Source of the DNA: an uncultured Methanomassiliicoccales archaeon
Lineage (GTDB): Archaea > Thermoplasmatota > Thermoplasmata > SG8-5
Direction: 5' to 3'
Length of the DNA: 13,710 nt
Assembly (NCBI GenBank): GCA_938004075.1
Contig: CALKWP010000047.1
Span: 1 to 13,710, forward strand
Each line of letters starts with the position of its first letter. Position 1 is the stretch's first letter. Below the pieces are notes generated by a model. It saw nothing but the letters and a program-made list of their open reading frames with translations. It did not search any database and had not been told where the DNA came from. Positions 5,491 to 10,441 of this stretch are shown in pieces. Made by a program: the position numbers and the translations under genes.

Positions 5491-7050
5491 ATGATTCGTT
5501 TTGGCCCATCTGGGATACCCCTTTCATGTAAAGGTCGCACGCTTCGCGACGGTATTGAGGACGTTCACACTCTCGGCCTCACTGCCCTGGAAGTTCAGAT
5601 TGTAAGGACAAATGTGGAGGAGAGGTTCGCAACAGACGAGGATATCGGCCTCATTCCCATGAAAGTCGAGGATGAGCTTATCATAGAAGTTCTCAGGGGC
5701 ACTGGCAAGCGCCGGAAGGCTACCACTCTCAACGAGCCGATAGAGAAGGGCGACAGGATTCTGTCGATGGTGAACCCCGTAGCGAAGAATTATATTCACC
5801 TGAGCCAGTTGGGGGAGATAGCAAAGAATCTTGACGTGGTACTCTCGGTTCACACTCCCTATTACATGGACCTCGTCGCTAACAACGACCTCACCGAGCG
5901 CAGCATGGAAAGCATAAGGTGGGCCGGAATACTGGCAGATGCGTTGGACGCTCAGATAGTCCTAACTCACATGGGCATGTACGGGGACATTTCCAGGAAA
6001 GAAGCCACGAAGCGCATCACCGACAACCTGGTATCCATTCAAGAGTGGTATGATGAGTCCGAGATAAAGATACCCATCGGCCTCGAGACAAGCGGCCGCC
6101 AGGAAATATTCGGGTCATTCGAGGAGATAGAGAAGGTCTGCGAGCAGATCAAGGGCCCGGTTCCGGTCATCAACTTCCCGCATGTCCACGCAAGGGGAAA
6201 TGGCTCCCTCAAGAAGAAGGAGGATTTCCAGGAGCTTTTCGACAGGGCCAACAAATTCACGAAAGGCCGGTTCTACACTCATTTCTCTGGAGTCGAGCAT
6301 GAGAATGGGAACGAGATTCGCTACACCCCAATCAAGAAGGGCGACCTGAAGTTCGAGCCCCTGGCCGAGTGCATACTCGAGAATGATATGGAGCTGACAG
6401 TGATATCCGGTTCCCCGCTTCTGGAGCATGACGCAATGTACATGAAGGTCATCCTGGAAAGGGTCCTTTCAAAGCGCGAGGCAAAGGCAGAGCGCCAGAA
6501 GGCCAAAGATTCAGAGCCGGTCCCGGCAGTCAAGGCATCCGCAAAGAAACCGTCCAAGGCCCAGGCAAAGAAACCGGCAGCAAAATCTGCCCCCAAACCC
6601 TCTGCTAAGAAGCCAGTCGCCAAGCCACCCGTGAAGAAACCATCCAAAGCTCCAGCTAAGAAACCCGGGGCCAAGAACCCCGCTCCGAAGGTTACGGCGA
6701 AGAAGCCAGCGGCCAAGAAGCAGCCCGCGAAGAAACCATCCAAAGCTCCAGCTAAGAAACCCGTGGCCAAGCCAATTTCCAAGAAACCAGCTCCAAAGAT
6801 TACCTCTAAAAAGCCGGCTCCAAAGAAACCGGCTCCGAAGGTCCCGGCCAAGAAACCAGTCCCGAAGAAACCGGTTCCAAAAGTATCCTCTAAAAAACCG
6901 GCACTCAAAAAGCAGCCTGCCCCTAAGGCCCCCGTCAAGAAGCCAGCTTCAAAGACTACCGCAAAGAAAGCCGCGATAAAGGCACCTGCGAAGAAACCCG
7001 CCCCCAAGAAAAAGCCCGCCAAGAAGCCGGCACCCAAAAAGAAGAGGTGA
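5491..7050 (+). CDS. Endonuclease IV-like TIM-barrel protein with a histone-H1-like Lys/Pro/Ala tail
   Basis: A 519-residue two-part protein. Residues 1-330 form a xylose-isomerase-like TIM barrel of the AP endonuclease family 2 (endonuclease IV, Nfo) type, which in its active members cleaves DNA at abasic sites using three zinc ions. Likely metal-ligand motifs are His121 (S-V-H-T-P-Y), His160 (T-H-M-G), Glu199 (G-L-E-T-S), His231/His233 (F-P-H-V-H) and His264. The last ligand region reads I-S-G-S-P (305-309), lacking an expected Glu. Residues about 343-519 are a low-complexity tail built from short A-K-K-P / A-P-K units, nearly free of acidic residues, and ending K-K-K-R. Such tails bind DNA or RNA non-specifically in histone H1 and in some bacterial HU-like proteins. 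The start is supported by a TATA box and GGTGA. The stop TGA overlaps the ribosome-binding site of the next gene. Nuclease activity is inferred. Confidence 0.85.
   Translation: MIRFGPSGIPLSCKGRTLRDGIEDVHTLGLTALEVQIVRTNVEERFATDEDIGLIPMKVEDELIIEVLRGTGKRRKATTLNEPIEKGDRILSMVNPVAKNYIHLSQLGEIAKNLDVVLSVHTPYYMDLVANNDLTERSMESIRWAGILADALDAQIVLTHMGMYGDISRKEATKRITDNLVSIQEWYDESEIKIPIGLETSGRQEIFGSFEEIEKVCEQIKGPVPVINFPHVHARGNGSLKKKEDFQELFDRANKFTKGRFYTHFSGVEHENGNEIRYTPIKKGDLKFEPLAECILENDMELTVISGSPLLEHDAMYMKVILERVLSKREAKAERQKAKDSEPVPAVKASAKKPSKAQAKKPAAKSAPKPSAKKPVAKPPVKKPSKAPAKKPGAKNPAPKVTAKKPAAKKQPAKKPSKAPAKKPVAKPISKKPAPKITSKKPAPKKPAPKVPAKKPVPKKPVPKVSSKKPALKKQPAPKAPVKKPASKTTAKKAAIKAPAKKPAPKKKPAKKPAPKKKR
6633..6667 (+). 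repeat. 35-base direct repeat, copy 1, within the Lys/Pro tail
   Basis: An exact 35-base match recurs 96 bases (32 codons) downstream at 6729-6763. It encodes K-K-P-S-K-A-P-A-K-K-P in the same frame. Identity at third codon positions points to a recent tandem duplication or slippage. Confidence 0.85.
6729..6763 (+). repeat. 35-base direct repeat, copy 2, within the Lys/Pro tail
   Basis: This is the second exact copy of the segment at 6633-6667. The repeat unit is in frame, so gain or loss of a unit would change tail length by 32 residues without breaking the protein. Confidence 0.85.
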
Positions 7051-7054
7051 GATC

Positions 7055-7594
7055 ACGACCGCCGCCGAGGACCACATCCTGAGAAGGATACAGGAGTCGC
7101 TCGCGACCGAGCAGCCGGATGAGAGGGATTTCCTTATTGCGAATATTTTGAAGACCGAGAAGATCTTCATCTACGGCGTCGGCAGATCCGGGATGGTGTG
7201 CAAGGCATTCGCCATCAGGCTGGTGCAGCTCGGCCTCAAGGTCTTCTTCATCGGCGAGACCATCACCCCGATTGTCGAGAAGGATGACCTGGTAATTATT
7301 GTCTCAAACACCGGCGAGACCATGTCGGCCATTCAGACTGCAAACATCGTTCGGAGGCTGGGCGCGCAGGTCATAGCCATCACCGCAGAGAGGCATTCCA
7401 AGCTTGCACATGCGGCCAGTTCAGTAATCCACATCGGCATGGACAGGGACTCGGGAGACAGCGAGTTCTCTCCCTTGGGAACTGTTTTCGAATTGACTGC
7501 ATTGGTATTCCTGGACGGGATAGTTTCTGAAGTCATGAAGGGGCTGGGGCAGACCGAGGCGGACATGCGGGCGCGGCACGCGATATGGGTTTGA
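7055..7594 (+). CDS. hxlB: 6-phospho-3-hexuloisomerase (SIS domain), start codon unclear
   Basis: A SIS-domain sugar-phosphate isomerase that interconverts 3-hexulose-6-phosphate and fructose-6-phosphate in the ribulose monophosphate pathway; in archaea this supplies pentose phosphates. Numbered from base 7055 (179 aa), it has G-V-G-R-S-G (41-46), F-I-G-E-T-I-T-P (65-72), S-N-T-G-E-T (84-89), Glu146 in F-E-L and the C-terminal R-A-R-H (His175) typical of the PHI branch. No ATG, GTG or TTG covers the N-terminal helix. TTG 7148 would delete about 30 conserved-length residues, while ACG 7055 lies four bases after a very strong AGAGGTGA (7043-7050). In-frame CTG 7079, preceded by GAGG, is another option. 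The partner synthase (HPS) is not adjacent. Function is confident, the start is not. Confidence 0.85.
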   Translation, partial: TTAAEDHILRRIQESLATEQPDERDFLIANILKTEKIFIYGVGRSGMVCKAFAIRLVQLGLKVFFIGETITPIVEKDDLVIIVSNTGETMSAIQTANIVRRLGAQVIAITAERHSKLAHAASSVIHIGMDRDSGDSEFSPLGTVFELTALVFLDGIVSEVMKGLGQTEADMRARHAIWV

Positions 7595-8215
7595 TCATTT
7601 AGTTATCCGCTTCAGCCCGCCGTACGGGTCGTCATACTCATCCCAGTACACCGCAAAATCCTCTGGGCTTGCTTTTCCCTCGCGCAATTTGAACGCTTCG
7701 ATATCCATGTTCTTGGGGTCTATGACCATGGCAAGCTGGTATGGGCTTACAAATGAGCCGGAGTGGGTCGCTAAATCTGTTTCTGACATGAAGCAGCCGT
7801 AACCTGGGTGGGAGTGGTACCATCCCACAATCACGTAATCGAATCCGACATCATCCAGCTTCCCGAATAGCTTCTCCATGCCCCCTGAATCGAATTTGAC
7901 CGAGACTGAGGTTGCGTCCAGGTCTGAGGTGACAACATCCCTCACTAAAACATAGGTCTGCCCCTTCCAGGTCCGGACCTCGCCCAGCATCAGGCCCATA
8001 ACCTCGATCGTTTTATCGCGCATCGAGAGAGCGTGGTTCCGCATCTTGGCCTCGGCGTGCTTGTTGACGTAGCCCGCGAGTATCTTCCCGCCCGCAAGGT
8101 CCAGGGCCAGCATGCTCTTCTCTTCCTTGGTGAGCCATAGATGCGGATGGACGTTTTCCGGCGGCTCTGCGTTCTTAATCTCGCGCTTTGTCTCTGCAAC
8201 AATCTTAACTGACAA
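7595..8215 (-). CDS. Rpn11-type JAMM (JAB/MPN+) isopeptidase
   Basis: A 206-residue JAMM metalloprotease. The zinc site is complete: Glu71 (in T-I-E-V-M-G-L-M-L-G), His134, His136, Ser144 and Asp147 in H-S-H-P-G-Y-G-C-F-M-S-E-T-D. The order G-W-Y-H-S-H-P-G-x-G-C-x-x-S is the pattern of eukaryotic Rpn11 and CSN5, not of simpler bacterial JAB proteins, and predicts cleavage after a C-terminal Gly-Gly of a ubiquitin-like modifier. It is the last gene of the Ubl - E2 - JAMM operon. I place the start at TTG 8215, preceded by GAAGGGGG eight bases upstream and overlapping the E2 gene by 11 bases; TTG 8269 is an alternative without a ribosome-binding site. Its stop abuts that of hxlB (TGATCA). It may mature the Ubl precursor, remove it from targets, or both; that is inference. 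Confidence 0.93.
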   Translation of the reverse strand: MSVKIVAETKREIKNAEPPENVHPHLWLTKEEKSMLALDLAGGKILAGYVNKHAEAKMRNHALSMRDKTIEVMGLMLGEVRTWKGQTYVLVRDVVTSDLDATSVSVKFDSGGMEKLFGKLDDVGFDYVIVGWYHSHPGYGCFMSETDLATHSGSFVSPYQLAMVIDPKNMDIEAFKLREGKASPEDFAVYWDEYDDPYGGLKRITK

Positions 8216-8711
8216 TTTTCGGCCCCCTTCTCTGTGGTGGCTGCTCGGCTGGTTTATATGGCTCGGCAATGAACCGCTCGGATGCCAGCATGCAGCTGTC
8301 GGACCGGTACGGATTCATGGGGTTCGGGTTGGCTAGGAGGCTCTCAACGCCCTTTATGAACCCGAGAAGATTCGATGAGAAGCTCCAGCTGTCCAGCAAT
8401 TTGGTGCAGACATACCCGCCGTCCCTGGGCAGCATGATGTTCGGGTGGAATATCGGCGTCTGCCATCTCACAATCGGTTTCTCAAATGGGTATTCGGGAG
8501 TAATGATTATCTGCATTCCGTGCTCGGTCTGGTCCTCGACCCTCCCCATCCTGAGTATCGGGCCAGGCACTCCTTTCATGCTAACTTCGAGGGTCACCGG
8601 TAATTCAGAGAACCCCTCATCGGAGCATCTTACATCATAATCAAGGCTGGAGCGGCACATCGCGAGCTCGTTGACAAGTCTTGAGCGCAGGAGCCCGAGC
8701 GGCAGCGGCAT
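8205..8711 (-). CDS. E2-like ubiquitin-conjugating (UBC-fold) enzyme
   Basis: A 168-residue protein with a recognisable UBC fold. The middle contains I-I-I-T-P-E-Y-P-F-E-K-P (68-79), then T-P-I-F-H-P-N-I (85-92), the candidate thioester cysteine Cys102 in G-G-Y-V-C, Trp109, and S-L-L-A-N-P-N-P-M-N-P (124-134). These are the hallmark E2 elements: the YPF/PP turn, the HPN motif, the catalytic Cys and the helix ending in NPxP. The loop between HPN and Cys is three residues longer than in typical eukaryotic E2s. The C-terminal helical region after residue 150 is replaced by a Pro/Arg-rich end. ATG 8711 overlaps the Ubl stop as TAATG, and the G-rich codons for the Ubl Gly-Gly lie at the right distance to act as its ribosome-binding site. 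The expected role is to accept Ubl from an E1 and pass it to targets. No E3 is adjacent. Confidence 0.9.
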   Translation of the reverse strand: MPLPLGLLRSRLVNELAMCRSSLDYDVRCSDEGFSELPVTLEVSMKGVPGPILRMGRVEDQTEHGMQIIITPEYPFEKPIVRWQTPIFHPNIMLPRDGGYVCTKLLDSWSFSSNLLGFIKGVESLLANPNPMNPYRSDSCMLASERFIAEPYKPAEQPPQRRGPKIVS

Positions 8712-8953
8712 TACGCCCCGCCCTCTGGGTCTGGGATGAGTTCAAGGACATCGCCCTGCATGATGCCAAGTTCGGCGACGGTTGCCGCCCCCCTGAGCAA
8801 TGATTTTCCCTTCCTGAGGACATAGGCGCCCGCGCCCATACCCCAGTGCCCGGCCGCGCTGTCGATAATCTCGTTGATTGTGTTATCCCCTTCGATCTCC
8901 ATGTCAACAATGGAGCCGGACTCAGAGCTCTTCAATTTGATTTTAACGGTCAT
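8711..8953 (-). CDS. Ubiquitin-like beta-grasp modifier with C-terminal Gly-Gly-Ala
   Basis: An 80-residue protein. Its segment order fits the ubiquitin beta-grasp: strand V-K-I-K-L-K (3-8), strand V-D-M-E-I (16-20), helix T-I-N-E-I-I-D-S-A (25-33), strand A-Y-V-L-R-K-G-K (43-50), then the A-T-V-A-E-L-G-I-M-Q-G-D-V-L-E-L segment (57-72), which parallels the ubiquitin tail region T-L-S-D-Y-N-I-Q-K-E-S-T-L-H-L. It ends D-P-E-G-G-A, so Gly78-Gly79 would be exposed after removal of Ala80. It is first in the operon, followed by E2 and JAMM proteases, which strongly supports a conjugated modifier. GGTGAGGG immediately precedes ATG 8953. An alternative is a sulfur-carrier (MoaD/ThiS) role, but those normally end in a free GG and do not sit with an E2. 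Confidence 0.88.
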   Translation of the reverse strand: MTVKIKLKSSESGSIVDMEIEGDNTINEIIDSAAGHWGMGAGAYVLRKGKSLLRGAATVAELGIMQGDVLELIPDPEGGA

Positions 8954-8983
8954 TCCCTCACCGCGCCATGATTGTGGTGAAGC

Positions 8984-8994
8984 CTATAAAAGGA
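8984..8994. promoter_or_regulatory. Shared TATA element of the Ubl operon and possibly trxA
   Basis: CCTATAAAAGG reads CCTTTTATAGG on the other strand, so one element resembles a TATA box in both directions. On the minus strand it predicts transcription starting near 8964, ten bases before the Ubl ATG. On the plus strand it would give a start near 9013 and a 36-base trxA leader, although a second candidate at 9015-9022 fits a leaderless trxA better. Confidence 0.45.
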
Positions 8995-9003
8995 TGTAAT
9001 GAA

Positions 9004-9035
9004 ATTAGGGATTACTTTTAATCCGAAAGCCTAAT
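9004..9035. promoter_or_regulatory. Nested inverted repeat at the trxA promoter (candidate operator)
   Basis: Inner arms GGATTA (9009-9014) and TAATCC (9019-9024) are perfect complements around CTTT. Outer arms ATTAGG (9004-9009) and CCTAAT (9030-9035) are also perfect complements, offset on the right by a six-base insert. The centre CTTTTAAT resembles a TATA box placed about 30 bases before trxA ATG 9049, so a bound regulator would block it. trxA has no Shine-Dalgarno, consistent with a leaderless message from this element. Confidence 0.5.
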
Positions 9036-9048
9036 ATCACTTTCCGCC

Positions 9049-9459
9049 ATGACTGATGATGGTTACGATTCGGAATTGGAGAAAATACGTAAAAGAAAAT
9101 TGGAGGAATTGATGATGAGCGGAGATAAGACATGGCCAAATGGAACTATGAATGTGAACGAAGGCGAATTCAAGGATTTCGTCAAGAAATACCCCAGGGC
9201 GATAGTGGATTGCTGGGCACCCTGGTGCGGCCCGTGCAGGATGCTGAGTCCAGTGATTGACGACCTCGCGACGGTCTTCCAGGGCAAGGTCGCATTCGGA
9301 AAGCTGAACACAGACGAGAACCAGAAGCTGGCCATGGAATTTGGGATAATGAGCATCCCGACACTGCTGTTCTTCAAGAACGGGGAACTGGTGGACAAGC
9401 AGATTGGCGCGCCTCCGCGGCCGCAACTCGAAGCCAAGATAAAGGCATTCAGCCAGTGA
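9049..9459 (+). CDS. trxA: Thioredoxin
   Basis: A 136-residue thioredoxin. The redox site W-C-G-P-C is at residues 59-63 (Cys60, Cys63), and the cis-proline Pro104 is in S-I-P-T. The thioredoxin fold begins near residue 33, preceded by an N-terminal extension of about 30 residues containing S-E-L-E-K-I-R-K-R-K-L-E-E-L, predicted helical and highly charged. The same kind of leader occurs at the N-terminus of archaeal PDCD5-type proteins and some archaeal thioredoxins. It reduces protein disulfides in the cytoplasm and is recharged by the reductase encoded next to it. It is divergent from the Ubl operon and has a candidate operator over its promoter. Confidence 0.95.
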   Translation: MTDDGYDSELEKIRKRKLEELMMSGDKTWPNGTMNVNEGEFKDFVKKYPRAIVDCWAPWCGPCRMLSPVIDDLATVFQGKVAFGKLNTDENQKLAMEFGIMSIPTLLFFKNGELVDKQIGAPPRPQLEAKIKAFSQ

Positions 9460-9467
9460 GGCGCCGG

Positions 9468-10391
9468 ATGGAAGCCACTCATGATCTCATCATCATAGGC
9501 GGAGGCCCGGCCGGGTTCACCGCCGGGATTTATGCGGCACGCGCTGGCCTGGACGCCATTGTGCTTGATGCGGGCATGGGCGGGGGCCAGGCCGCGACAT
9601 CGCCCTGGATGGAGAATTATCCAGGGTTCGATGGGATAAGCGGCTTCGACCTGATGATGAAGATGAAGGAGCATGCCGCGAAGAACCTGCCAGTGATAGA
9701 AGGTGCACTTGTTGAGTTCGTCCGGAAAGAGGGCGACACATTCCATGTCAACGCTGCCGGAACGGGCTATGCCGCTCGCGCATTGATATTCGCAACCGGC
9801 GCCGATTACAAGAAGCTGGGTGTGCCTGGCGAGCAAAAACTGCTGGGAAGTGGCGTGTCATACTGCGCTACATGCGATGCCATGTTCTTCAAGGGAAGAA
9901 AGGTGGCAATCATCGGCGGGGGGAACAGTGGCGCTACGGAGGCACTTCACCTGAAGCATGTCGGGGCCGATGTCACGCTGGTCCATCGCAGAGACACATT
10001 ACGGGCGGAGAAAGTCCTTCAGACCAAAATTGCCGAAGAAGGCATAAGGTTACTGCTGGATATGGAGACCCTCGAGATAATGGGGGACACCAGCGTAACC
10101 GGCCTTAGACTTCGCAACAGGAAGACAGGCAAGGAAGAGATTCATGAGTTCGCAGGCGTTTTTGTCTCGGTAGGCGTTGAGCCAAACACTGAACTGGCGC
10201 GCTCTGTTGGGGTAGAAACTGATAAGGAAGGCTTCATAATCGCGGACAGGGGCATGCGCACCAACCAGAGGATGACTTATGCTGCCGGGGATGTCACCGG
10301 CGGGTTGCGCCAGGTCATAACCGCCTGTGCCGGCGGAGCTGTAGCAGCCATGAGCGCGTACGAGGACCTGCGGACGCCATATTGGGCTTAA
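9468..10391 (+). CDS. trxB: Thioredoxin reductase
   Basis: A 307-residue low-molecular-weight flavoprotein reductase that transfers electrons from NAD(P)H through FAD to thioredoxin. Visible motifs are the FAD-binding G-G-G-P-A-G (11-16), the redox-active C-A-T-C (133-136), the second dinucleotide site G-G-G-N-S-G (150-155), and the FAD-contacting A-A-G-D-V at 272-276. Residues V-H-R-R-D (172-176) followed by R-A at 179-180 resemble the NADPH-binding HRRxxxRA pattern, so NADPH is the likely donor. I chose ATG 9468, five bases after GAGG, over GTG 9456, which overlaps the trxA stop and lacks a ribosome-binding site. It forms an operon with trxA, so electron source and acceptor are co-produced. 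Confidence 0.95.
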   Translation: MEATHDLIIIGGGPAGFTAGIYAARAGLDAIVLDAGMGGGQAATSPWMENYPGFDGISGFDLMMKMKEHAAKNLPVIEGALVEFVRKEGDTFHVNAAGTGYAARALIFATGADYKKLGVPGEQKLLGSGVSYCATCDAMFFKGRKVAIIGGGNSGATEALHLKHVGADVTLVHRRDTLRAEKVLQTKIAEEGIRLLLDMETLEIMGDTSVTGLRLRNRKTGKEEIHEFAGVFVSVGVEPNTELARSVGVETDKEGFIIADRGMRTNQRMTYAAGDVTGGLRQVITACAGGAVAAMSAYEDLRTPYWA

Positions 10392-10432
10392 TCCACAGAT
10401 AATTATAAAAGATATAAGAGCAATGCGGATTA
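10389..10432 (+). promoter_or_regulatory. Antiporter promoter with TAATCC/GGATTA arms around the TATA box
   Basis: A TATA box AATTATAAAA (10401-10410) lies 32 bases before ATG 10442. TAATCC at 10389-10394 and GGATTA at 10427-10432 form an inverted pair on either side of it, the second at the predicted transcription start. The hexamers match the inner arms found at the trxA promoter. AGGGT at 10432-10436 may serve as a ribosome-binding site. Confidence 0.4.
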
Positions 10433-10441
10433 GGGTAATGC

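Noticed and set aside
6517..7030. Short repeats that could be read as a CRISPR-like array
   Set aside because: The repeats are coding, irregular in spacing and in frame with a Lys/Pro protein tail; there are no unique spacers or cas genes.
6321..7037. Long minus-strand reading frame (238 codons) rich in Gly, Phe and Ala
   Set aside because: It is the mirror of the Lys/Pro/Ala repeats on the plus strand: AAG and CCN codons read backwards give CTT and NGG. It has no promoter or family features.
9063..9836. Minus-strand open frame of 257 codons opposite trxA/trxB
   Set aside because: It overlaps two certain genes and has no recognisable motif or ribosome-binding site, and its open frame follows from the GC-rich codon pattern of the opposite strand.
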